From Bacteroidaceae bacterium (GTDB lineage: Bacteria; Bacteroidota; Bacteroidia; Bacteroidales; Bacteroidaceae), in contig JAFTTD010000129.1 in assembly GCA_017466965.1 (NCBI GenBank), positions 1 through 5,816 on the forward strand: a DNA stretch of 5,816 bases, given 5' to 3'. Below are positions 1-5,656 of this stretch, piece after piece; positions within the stretch are counted from its first letter, which is position 1, and every line of letters begins with the position of its first letter. The notes beneath the pieces are model-generated. The model worked only from the letters and a program-made list of their open reading frames with translations. It did not search any database and had not been told where the DNA came from. The position numbers and the translations under genes were made by a program.

Positions 1-852
1 TGATTTCAGACGCTTGGGATAACTGAATGCGTATTGTATAGGTAAGCGCATATCAGGTACGCCGAGTTGTGCTTTTACTGCACCGTCTTCAAACTGTACC
101 ATAGAGTGGATAACAGATTGAGGATGAACTACCACTTGTATTTGTTCTGGAGATACACCGAAAAGCCATTTTGCTTCAATCACCTCGAATCCCTTGTTCA
201 TGAGTGTGGCGGAATCAATTGTTATCTTGTCTCCCATATTCCATGTAGGGTGTGCTAAAGCCTGATTCTTTGTGACTGTAAGAAGTTCTTCTTTCGAATA
301 TTTCCTGAATGGACCTCCTGAAGCTGTTAACAGAATCTTTTCAATTTTATTTCCAGGCTCAAGACATTGGAATATAGCCGAATGTTCTGAATCTACAGGC
401 AGTATCGGCACTTGATATTCTGCTGCAAGACGGTTTATAAGTTCTCCTGCTACAACCAAGGTTTCTTTGTTGGCGAGAGCAATGATTTTTTTTGCTTTGA
501 TTGCGCTTATTGTAGGGCGTAGTCCTGAGAATCCTACCATCGAGGCAAGCACTATGTCAACATTCTCGTCTTGTACAACTTCGCATAACGCATCATCGCC
601 GGCATAAACCTTTATAGGCAAGTCAGACAAAGCTTCTTTTACTGTTTCATAATGCTTCTCATTAGCTATGACAACTGCCTCTGGCTGAAATTTTCTTGCT
701 TGTGCAATAAGTTTTTCAACACTGTTGTTTGCTGTGAGGACGTATGCTTCATACAAATCGCTGTGCTCCTCAATTACATCTAATGCCTGTGTGCCGATAG
801 ATCCTGTTGATCCTAAAATGGCTATTTTGCGCTTCATAAATTCTGTTTTCAT
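1..852 (-). CDS. dxr: 1-deoxy-D-xylulose 5-phosphate reductoisomerase, N-terminal 284 codons (3' end outside window)
   Basis: This cytosolic enzyme converts DXP to MEP using NADPH and a divalent metal, the first committed step of the non-mevalonate isoprenoid pathway. I translated the minus strand by hand. Counted from the ATG at 837, the NADPH-binding loop GSTGSIG is at 9-15, LANKETLV at 121-128, the metal ligands D149 and E151 lie in PVDSEH, and E218 lies in NKGFE. SGGPF (173-177) and HPTWNMG (196-202) form the substrate-closing loop, and HPQSVIHSMVQF follows at 238-249. All three expected metal ligands are present. The family is about 385-400 residues, so roughly 100 C-terminal residues lie off the left edge. 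Two in-frame starts exist. The ATG at 852 overlaps the rimM stop as ATGA, which suggests translational coupling. The ATG at 837 gives the usual family N-terminus (MKRKIAILGSTG). I give the longer form but cannot exclude 837. Confidence 0.96.
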   Translation of the reverse strand, partial: MKTEFMKRKIAILGSTGSIGTQALDVIEEHSDLYEAYVLTANNSVEKLIAQARKFQPEAVVIANEKHYETVKEALSDLPIKVYAGDDALCEVVQDENVDIVLASMVGFSGLRPTISAIKAKKIIALANKETLVVAGELINRLAAEYQVPILPVDSEHSAIFQCLEPGNKIEKILLTASGGPFRKYSKEELLTVTKNQALAHPTWNMGDKITIDSATLMNKGFEVIEAKWLFGVSPEQIQVVVHPQSVIHSMVQFEDGAVKAQLGVPDMRLPIQYAFSYPKRLKS

Positions 853-1370
853 AGTTCGGTTAATCCTTCCGGAAGTACCATTTTCATTATTTTGTTTTCA
901 TTGTCTATTTCGCTTATGAACTCTTCATGAGCAGGAATGAGTATTTCCTCTCCTTTGGTGTTTTCAACGATGAAGAGCCAGTTCTGTGTGTTGTCATCAA
1001 TGTCGGTGATGACTCCAATGTCCTTGCCGTTCTCATCAGTCATTTTGAATCCTATGAAAAATCTTAAAGACATGTCTTCTTCTCCTGATTCGATTGCTTT
1101 GGATTTTTCAAAATATACGTCAGCTCCGAGCAGCTGGCGTGTTGCTTCAGCTGAATCAATGCCTTCGAATTTCACCAATACAGAAGTGTCTGACTTGAAA
1201 CGGTATTCTTCCATGAAAAAAGGAACAAGTATTCCGTCTATTTCGCAAATCAGATATTCACTTTCTGTTTTGTCGAATATGTCATCGGAGAAATTGAAAA
1301 CGACTTCACCCTTTAGGGCGTGTGATTTTGTGATTTTTCCGATGTTATATACATCTTCACGTTTAATCAT
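849..1370 (-). CDS. rimM: Ribosome maturation factor RimM (173 aa)
   Basis: RimM binds ribosomal protein S19 and helps mature the 3' domain of 16S rRNA in the 30S subunit. Counted from the ATG at 1370, the N-terminal RimM domain carries the signature GKITKSHALKGEV at 11-23. The usual HG is HA here, a mild departure. The FEGIDSAEATRQLLGADVY-type segment is at 69-86, and a PRC-barrel domain runs from about 103 to the end with LIPAHEEFI and the typical closing LPEGLTEL. The length is normal for the family. The frame can be extended four codons to a TTG at 1382, but the ATG gives the usual start MIKREDVY and has GGGAAATAAG just before it, so I chose 1370. The gene sits 74 bases downstream of murA. 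Its stop overlaps the possible dxr start by four bases. Confidence 0.95.
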   Translation of the reverse strand: MIKREDVYNIGKITKSHALKGEVVFNFSDDIFDKTESEYLICEIDGILVPFFMEEYRFKSDTSVLVKFEGIDSAEATRQLLGADVYFEKSKAIESGEEDMSLRFFIGFKMTDENGKDIGVITDIDDNTQNWLFIVENTKGEEILIPAHEEFISEIDNENKIMKMVLPEGLTEL

Positions 1371-1444
1371 CTTATTTCCCAATTATTTTAGTTTCGCAAG
1401 CTCTGTCATGAAAAATCTTCTTCACCTTTTTATTCCTTCCCGGC

Positions 1445-2752
1445 TCAATTAATTCTTTTTATGTTTGCACCGATAGCAGTCAGACGTGCTTCTATGTTTT
1501 CATATCCGCGGTCTATCTGCTCAATGTTGCTGATCACGCTCACACCGTTTGCGCTGAGTGCTGCTATCAGCAATGCTATGCCTGCACGGATGTCTGGCGA
1601 TGACATTCGTGACCCTCTTAGCTTTATTTGATTGTCGTGGCCAACGACCACTGCTCTGTGAGGGTCGCACAATATGATTTGCGCTCCCATGTCAATGAGC
1701 TTGTCTACAAAGAAAAGACGGCTTTCAAACATTTTCTGATGTATTAGAACACTGCCTTTTGCTTGTGTGGCAACAACTAACAGTACACTGAGCAAGTCTG
1801 GAGTTAATCCTGGCCATGGCGCATCAGCAAACGACATGATGCTTCCGTCCATAAATGATGCAACTTCGTAATGCTCCTGTTCAGGAATGAAAATGTCATC
1901 TCCGCGAAGCTCCATTCTTATGCCCAATCGGCTGAACATATTAGGTATGATGCCTAAGTTTTCGTATGAGACGTTCTTTATTGTGAGCTGGCTTCCTGTC
2001 ATCGCTGCCATGCCTATGAAACTGCCTACTTCTATCATGTCGGGCAGAATGGAATGTTCTGTACCGTGAAGTTTGTCAACACCTTCTATTGTCAACAGAT
2101 TGGAGGCTACGCCTGAGATTCGCGCACCCATTGAATTGAGCATTTTGCACAATTGCTGAATGTAAGGCTCGCATGCGGCATTATAAATAGTGGTTGTTCC
2201 TTCTGCCAGGACAGCGGCCATGATAACATTGGCTGTGCCTGTTACTGAAGCTTCGTCGAGGAGCATGTATTTACCCTTCAGCTCATTGCCGTCTATTTCG
2301 TATATGTTTCTGTCTTCATCATACTTGAACTTTGCTCCAAGTTCTTGAATGCCTAAAAAATGGGTGTCGAGCCTTCTGCGTCCTATTTGGTCGCCACCTG
2401 GCTTTGCAACGTATGCATGATGAAATCTTCCGAGCAGAGGTCCGAGCAAAAGGATAGAGCCGCGTAGTGTGGCGCATTTTTGAATGAACTCTTCGCTGCC
2501 GAGATAGTTCAGGTCTATGTCTTTAGCTTCAAACATCCAGTCTTTAGATGCGATTCTTGTTATCCTGACTCCGATTTTGCTCATCAGGCCTATGAGATTA
2601 TTGACATCCAGTATGTCTGGCACGTTTTTCATTATCACAGGGTCTGCTGTCAGCAGTGTTGCGCAGATAACCTCAAGCGCCTCGTTTTTTGCGCCTTGTG
2701 GATATATTTCGCCTGATAATTTGCGACCGCCTTCTATAACGAATGAAGCCAT
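1445..2752 (-). CDS. murA: UDP-N-acetylglucosamine 1-carboxyvinyltransferase MurA, Asp-type active site (435 aa)
   Basis: MurA transfers enolpyruvate from PEP to UDP-GlcNAc in the cytosol, the first committed step of peptidoglycan synthesis. The EPSP-synthase-like fold runs the full length. By comparison with E. coli MurA, K22 and N23 (QGAKNEAL) are conserved. R97 matches R91, R126 matches R120, D319 (LTPDL) matches D305, and R389 (PDIRAG) matches R397. The C-terminal IDRGYENIEARL is typical. The catalytic loop reads KPGGDQIG: Asp121 (codon 2392-2390, GAC) stands where E. coli has Cys115. Asp at this site is active in other bacteria and prevents alkylation by fosfomycin. The protein is slightly longer than E. 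coli's 419 residues. The ATG at 2752 gives the expected MASFVIEGG start, behind an A-rich leader without a clear Shine-Dalgarno site. It lies between the DUF4290 gene and rimM on the same strand. Confidence 0.97.
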   Translation of the reverse strand: MASFVIEGGRKLSGEIYPQGAKNEALEVICATLLTADPVIMKNVPDILDVNNLIGLMSKIGVRITRIASKDWMFEAKDIDLNYLGSEEFIQKCATLRGSILLLGPLLGRFHHAYVAKPGGDQIGRRRLDTHFLGIQELGAKFKYDEDRNIYEIDGNELKGKYMLLDEASVTGTANVIMAAVLAEGTTTIYNAACEPYIQQLCKMLNSMGARISGVASNLLTIEGVDKLHGTEHSILPDMIEVGSFIGMAAMTGSQLTIKNVSYENLGIIPNMFSRLGIRMELRGDDIFIPEQEHYEVASFMDGSIMSFADAPWPGLTPDLLSVLLVVATQAKGSVLIHQKMFESRLFFVDKLIDMGAQIILCDPHRAVVVGHDNQIKLRGSRMSSPDIRAGIALLIAALSANGVSVISNIEQIDRGYENIEARLTAIGANIKRIN

Positions 2753-2767
2753 AAGTTTTATGTTTTT

Positions 2768-2869
2768 TTAGTTTCTTAGGTTGTTTTGCTTTGAGGTTTT
2801 TGTTTCAGGAACGAAAAAGCTTTTAAGAAGGGTGTTAAGGATATTGCTTCTGTTGCGCAATGCTCCCAT
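2768..2869 (-). CDS. Possible 33-aa small protein upstream of murA (speculative)
   Basis: I do not recognise this product. In the 149-base gap between the DUF4290 gene and murA, an ATG at 2869 opens 33 codons beginning MGALRNRSNILNTLLKSFF and ending at TAA 2770-2768, 15 bases before murA. A good Shine-Dalgarno match (AGGAGA, seven bases before the ATG) sits upstream. That is notable in a lineage that seldom uses such sites. The peptide is basic, with a short hydrophobic middle (ILNTLLKSFFV) and a polar tail, and shows no signal peptide or domain. It could be a small protein, a leader peptide coupling translation into murA, or chance. Only the start context and position support it. Confidence 0.25.
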   Translation of the reverse strand: MGALRNRSNILNTLLKSFFVPETKTSKQNNLRN

Positions 2870-2901
2870 ATTCCTGTCTCCTGACTAATGATAAATCAAG
2901 G

Positions 2902-3498
2902 TTACTTCTTCTTCTTTTTCTTGTTTCCGTTTGACTGGTTTCCGTTCAGTGCTTCAGCGTCGCTGATAAACTTGAACGTGTCCGGATCCAATTTCACCAG
3001 ATTGTCTGTATATGCGGCTATGTCCTCAATTATCTTTTCCTCGTCCATAGCGTCGCGATTCCATTTTGCCAAACAGCGTTTCATCTGATTAGCCATGAAT
3101 CCTGCTAAGGCATTGCGCTTTTCTTCGTCCTCTATTTCTGCCATTTTCCTTGTAAGAGTCTCAATGATATATCCGTAGTGGCGTTTCTGAATCCTCTTTT
3201 GCGGATAAGGCACTCGTTCACGCTTGTCTCCGTCCTTGTCATGCCTTTCTATCTCTACCGGATAGTCTATGTCCAATTCATAATTGGCCATAGCTGCAAG
3301 ATGGTTCCACAGCTTTTGTCTGAAGTCCTCTGGAGCGCCATGCTGTTCGTGCATGTTCGCCATCAGGGAAATAATCGTAGTGGCGCATCTCAAACGTTCC
3401 GCCTTGTCTTCCAATGTTTTTGCATGGTCAACCATTTGCTGTATGCATCTTCCGTATTCAGGAAGAGTCAGCCTCTCTCTGTTTGTATTATACTCCAT
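2902..3498 (-). CDS. DUF4290 family protein (198 aa), function unknown
   Basis: This matches the Bacteroidetes-restricted DUF4290 family as I remember it: an N-terminus of type MEYNTNRERLTLPEYGR, then IQQMVDHAKTLEDKAERLRCA (19-39), the conserved QKLWNHLAAMANYELDIDYP stretch (61-80), and a helical second half with YGYIIETLTRKM (108-119). It has no signal peptide or membrane segment, so it is probably cytosolic. The tail from about 183 is low-complexity and ends in six lysines, encoded by a run of AAA/AAG codons, and could contact nucleic acid or acidic partners. The frame also opens at TTG 3525, nine codons earlier, with AAGGAA seven bases before it. I prefer the ATG at 3498 because the family usually begins M(E/D)YNT. 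Its place between tsaB and murA hints at a growth-linked role, but no function is assigned. Confidence 0.88.
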   Translation of the reverse strand: MEYNTNRERLTLPEYGRCIQQMVDHAKTLEDKAERLRCATTIISLMANMHEQHGAPEDFRQKLWNHLAAMANYELDIDYPVEIERHDKDGDKRERVPYPQKRIQKRHYGYIIETLTRKMAEIEDEEKRNALAGFMANQMKRCLAKWNRDAMDEEKIIEDIAAYTDNLVKLDPDTFKFISDAEALNGNQSNGNKKKKKK

Positions 3499-3566
3499 TG
3501 GGATGTCCAATTTTTTCGTGTTCAATAAAATAGTTCCTTATGCAGAAGCCTGTCTTTTCTGTTGTT

Positions 3567-4259
3567 CTAAATAAGTTTCTTAGCCTTAGTGGCAACAAAG
3601 TCCTTCAGATACATAGGCTCAAAATAGGCAACATCAGCATACTGCTCATTCGCAATTGCCTTTTCTGCAAGCGGACACATGTTTTTAGCAAGTGGCTTTA
3701 TGCCGTCTATGAAGTGGGCGTTAGGATGAGAAATCACATCCTTGCATTTCTCTGCTCCGTTGCCGAAGAAATATACAGGGTGCTTTTCCAGCAGTTCGCT
3801 CATAGACTTGTCGTCAACAACCATTGCGTTAGTCTCGACAACAGGGCGCAGACTTCTTGTGTAAACGGCTGTATAGACCTCCATTCTGCGGGCGTCTATC
3901 ATAGGGCACAGAAGAGCATCCTCAGGTAGGTCGTCATACCTCAGCAATACGGGAACACACATTATTTCCAGTGTGGGGAGGGCTATAAGGCGCAAGTCAC
4001 GTCCGTAGCATACCCCTTTTGCCATTGATACGCCAATGCGAAGCCCTGTGTATGAGCCTGGACCGCAACTTACGGCAACTGCATCGAAGGGGATGGCGTG
4101 ATTGTCTGTGAACGAAAGCGCTTCGTCAACAAATGTACCCAGTTTCTGGGCATGTGACGGCCCGTCCAGAATTTCCGTCTGAAAAATGTTTGTGCCGTCG
4201 TGGCTGACTGCAACCGAGCAGGCATCGGTAGAAGTTTCTATATGCAGAATGCAAGACAT
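3567..4259 (-). CDS. tsaB: tRNA threonylcarbamoyladenosine synthesis protein TsaB (230 aa)
   Basis: TsaB (formerly YeaZ) is the non-catalytic partner of TsaD. With TsaE they transfer the threonylcarbamoyl group made by TsaC to A37 of ANN-decoding tRNAs in the cytosol. The ASKHA-type N-domain shows ILHIETSTDACSVAV (4-18) and the hallmark GPGSYTGLRIG at 66-76. MIDARRMEVYTAVY follows at 120-133, GNGAEK at 166-171, and the C-terminal PMYLKDFVATKAK at 215-227. The length is usual for the family. As expected for TsaB, the metal-binding HxxxH of TsaD is absent. It is the first gene of the leftward cluster, with its ATG about 130 bases downstream of a strong candidate promoter. The following DUF4290 gene starts 42-69 bases after its stop, so cotranscription is likely. 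Confidence 0.95.
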   Translation of the reverse strand: MSCILHIETSTDACSVAVSHDGTNIFQTEILDGPSHAQKLGTFVDEALSFTDNHAIPFDAVAVSCGPGSYTGLRIGVSMAKGVCYGRDLRLIALPTLEIMCVPVLLRYDDLPEDALLCPMIDARRMEVYTAVYTRSLRPVVETNAMVVDDKSMSELLEKHPVYFFGNGAEKCKDVISHPNAHFIDGIKPLAKNMCPLAEKAIANEQYADVAYFEPMYLKDFVATKAKKLI

Positions 4260-4390
4260 CTGTTCTCTATCTTTTTTATTTTATACGTTTATAATTATTA
4301 TGCAAACACCAGGCAAGAAGATTGACCAAGCTGCTTTTGTTCTGTGCCACACCTCTACATGGTTTGTTTGCGCAGTTCACACTGCCATAT
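4260..4390 (-). other. Predicted 5' leader of the tsaB cluster
   Basis: If transcription starts a few bases past the -7 box at 4403-4396, the tsaB message has an untranslated leader of about 130 bases. Next to the tsaB ATG it is very A/U-rich, as is common for Bacteroidetes translation starts, and it has no clear Shine-Dalgarno site. I found no convincing riboswitch-like stem set and no ORF worth calling in it. Confidence 0.4.
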
Positions 4391-4395
4391 TTTTG
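4363..4395 (+). promoter_or_regulatory. Rightward Bacteroidetes-type promoter abutting the tsaB promoter
   Basis: On the plus strand, TTTG (4363-4366), a 21-base spacer and TATTTTTG (4388-4395), followed by C, again match the consensus at every defined position. A start near 4401 would give yicC a leader of about 350 bases that includes the 22-bp repeat array. Its -7 box touches the leftward -7 box, so the two promoters overlap and should compete for polymerase. It may be a real promoter for yicC-gmk or a by-product of core symmetry. Confidence 0.5.
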
Positions 4396-4426
4396 CAAAG
4401 ATACCACTTGATATGAGAAAAACAAA
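4396..4426 (-). promoter_or_regulatory. Bacteroidetes-type promoter for the tsaB-dxr cluster
   Basis: On the minus strand, TTTG (4426-4423), a 19-base spacer and TATCTTTG (4403-4396), followed by CA, match the Bacteroidetes primary-sigma consensus TTTG-N19-21-TAnnTTTG at every defined position. Transcription would start near 4390 and read into tsaB. It is the only full match I noticed in front of the leftward cluster, so it probably drives the whole operon. Confidence 0.7.
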
Positions 4427-4543
4427 ACAGACAGCATGTTTTTATGCTTTTATAACAGAATGTTTTCCGATGTTGAGGATGGAAAAAACAGAGTGTGATA
4501 AGGCGCATGGAAAACAAGTGCGATTTTTTAGGTGGATTTGTCA

Positions 4544-4625
4544 CAACGAGGGCTCGTTGACATTTAAACGCAGGCTCGTTTAGTGTTAAACGCAGGCTCG
4601 TTTGATGTTAAACGCAGGCTCGTTT
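4544..4625. repeat. 22-bp tandem array of interleaved inverted half-sites
   Basis: Three identical 16-bp cores, AAACGCAGGCTCGTTT, start at 4566, 4588 and 4610, exactly 22 bp apart. They are linked by six-base spacers (AGTGTT, GATGTT). A diverged fourth copy in the same register at 4544-4565 contains AACGAGGGCTCGTT, itself a 6-bp inverted repeat with a GG centre. Within the array AAACG and CGTTT alternate every 11 bp, close to one helical turn. The array lies between the two divergent gene sets and could be a multi-site operator on one face of the DNA, or a chain of small RNA hairpins if transcribed. It is too short-spaced for a CRISPR. Confidence 0.9.
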
Positions 4626-4645
4626 GCAATAATTTGGCGATAAAG

Positions 4646-4676
4646 TTCATGTTTACAATGAAAAGTAGTATTTTTG
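4646..4676 (+). promoter_or_regulatory. Candidate proximal promoter for yicC
   Basis: TATTTTTG followed by C (4669-4676) is an exact -7 box. The best -33 match at the right spacing is only TTCA (4646-4649, 19-base spacer), so this half is poor. It would start transcription near 4682, about 67 bases before the expected yicC ATG. The 22-bp array would then sit directly upstream, where an activator or repressor could act. A second weak candidate, TTCG (4705-4708) with TAATTTTA (4727-4734), is less likely. Confidence 0.35.
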
Positions 4677-4748
4677 CTGAAATATCATGAATGTGGTTCT
4701 CGCGTTCGGGATGTGCAAACGAAGTATAATTTTAAGTTTTAGATAATA

Positions 4749-4796
4749 ATGATACAATCAATGACTGGCTACGGCAAAAGTGTAGCTGTATATTAA
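4749..4796 (+). pseudogene. yicC: 5' end of yicC, separated from the rest by an in-frame TAA
   Basis: The ATG at 4749 encodes MIQSMTGYGKSVAVY, the characteristic YicC N-terminus (M-I-x-S-M-T-G-Y-G), and then TAA at 4794-4796. The same frame continues without any shift as CKKIHVEVKSLNSKAL, which is what should follow in a normal YicC. The alignment length is right with the stop counted as one residue, so this is a nonsense substitution and not an indel. The stop falls at the variable turn between the first two strands. It could be a true mutation, a sequencing error in one base, or a site that is read through. Confidence 0.75.
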
Positions 4797-4811
4797 TGCA
4801 AGAAAATTCAT

Positions 4812-5624
4812 GTGGAGGTGAAATCCTTGAACAGCAAGGCGCTAGACCTTTCCACTCGTATAGCCCCTCTTTATAGGGAGAAGGAAATGGAGATTAGGCA
4901 GAGGCTTGCCAAGAGACTGGAGCGTGGTAAAGTTGATTTCAGCCTTTGGGTTGAGAAAGACGAGTATTTGAATGCTACTCCTATAAACAGGGGGCTGGTG
5001 GGCGAATATCTCAAGCAGCTTAAAAGCATCTCTGAAGAATATGGCATTGCAGAGCCTGACAGCTGGATGCCTTTGCTGATGAGGATGCCGGACGTAATGA
5101 TGCGTGTTGAGGCTGAAGAGCTTACAGAGGAGGAATGGAATGAAGTAAGTGTGGCTATCGACGCCGCTATAGACGGTCTGGTTGATTTCAGAAAGCAAGA
5201 GGGACTGGCGCTGGCAGCTAAGTTCAATGAAAAGCTGAACAATATAGCATCTCTGATGAAAGGCATAGAGCCTTACGAAAAACTCAGAGTGGAGAAAATA
5301 CGTCAGCGCATTACAGAGGCTTTGGAAAAAGTTGTGAATATTGATTATGACAAGAACCGTCTTGAGCAGGAAATGATTTATTACATTGAGAAACTTGACA
5401 TAAATGAAGAGAAGCAGAGACTGGCTAACCATCTGAAATATTTCCGTGAAACGATGGAAGAGGGCAGCGGTCAAGGGAAAAAGTTAGGCTTCATAGCTCA
5501 AGAGATGGGAAGAGAAATAAACACGACTGGAAGCAAAAGCAATTTGGCTGAAATGCAGAACATAGTCGTGATGATGAAGGACGAGCTTGAACAGATAAAG
5601 GAGCAGGGTCTGAATGTGATGTGA
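4812..5624 (+). CDS. yicC: YicC/YloC family endoribonuclease, main open frame (270 aa; normal N-terminus lies beyond an in-frame stop)
   Basis: Members of this family (E. coli YicC, B. subtilis YloC) are reported endoribonucleases acting on RNA and sRNA turnover. The frame starts at GTG 4812 with VEVKSLNSKALDLSTRIAPLYREKEMEIRQRL, the conserved first block, followed by ERGKVDFSLWVE (38-49). A long helical, charged middle follows (about 115-200). The C-terminal DUF1732-type block holds MEEGSGQGKKLGFIAQEMGREINTTGSK-type sequence at 214-241 and ends NLAEMQNIVVMMKDELEQIKEQ. With the upstream piece from 4749 it would span 292 codons, the usual family size. Without it the protein lacks about 21 residues, including the conserved SMTGYG strand. 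GTG 4812 is only the first possible non-ATG start; TTG 4827 has a better ribosome-binding site. gmk follows after 74 bases, an arrangement common in Bacteroidales and other bacteria. Whether the product is made and active is unclear. Confidence 0.85.
   Translation: MEVKSLNSKALDLSTRIAPLYREKEMEIRQRLAKRLERGKVDFSLWVEKDEYLNATPINRGLVGEYLKQLKSISEEYGIAEPDSWMPLLMRMPDVMMRVEAEELTEEEWNEVSVAIDAAIDGLVDFRKQEGLALAAKFNEKLNNIASLMKGIEPYEKLRVEKIRQRITEALEKVVNIDYDKNRLEQEMIYYIEKLDINEEKQRLANHLKYFRETMEEGSGQGKKLGFIAQEMGREINTTGSKSNLAEMQNIVVMMKDELEQIKEQGLNVM
4814..4829 (+). promoter_or_regulatory. yicC: Shine-Dalgarno-like GGAGG before TTG 4827 inside yicC
   Basis: GGAGG at 4814-4818 stands eight bases before the in-frame TTG at 4827 and 17 bases after the premature TAA. 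It could allow re-initiation and give a protein starting at the SLN/NSKAL block. The same bases encode conserved residues (VEVK), so the match may be accidental, and this lineage makes little use of such sites. Confidence 0.25.
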
Positions 5625-5656
5625 TATTCTAAAGAAGGCAGATTGTAAGGCTGGAA

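Noticed and set aside
937..1452. 171-codon plus-strand frame across rimM
   Set aside because: It is antisense to rimM, Ser- and Met-rich, with no family resemblance.
2812..2829. Self-complementary AAAAGCTTTT between DUF4290 and murA as a terminator
   Set aside because: It has no loop, is weak in G/C and lies inside a gene cluster; a simple A/T palindrome is the better reading.
2905..2922. Lysine-codon microsatellite at the DUF4290 3' end as a phase-variable tract
   Set aside because: The run mixes AAA and AAG codons, so slippage tracts are short, and it sits at the very end of the gene where a shift would change little.
4344..4583. 79-codon plus-strand frame running from the tsaB promoter into the repeat array
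   Set aside because: It overlaps the promoter boxes, is rich in Cys and aromatic residues without order, and ends inside the first perfect repeat. No ribosome-binding site or familiar motif supports it.
4544..4625. The 22-bp array as a CRISPR
   Set aside because: The spacers are six bases and nearly alike, the cores are 16 bp, and no cas gene is present.
4842..5474. 210-codon open frame on the minus strand within yicC
   Set aside because: It is fully antisense to a clear YicC coding frame, is rich in Phe, Leu and Ser, and has no recognisable motif; it is a codon-bias shadow.
4749..5624. Reassigned TAA (alternative genetic code) to explain the yicC stop
   Set aside because: TAA ends murA and the DUF4290 gene in this same window, so a general reassignment is not credible.
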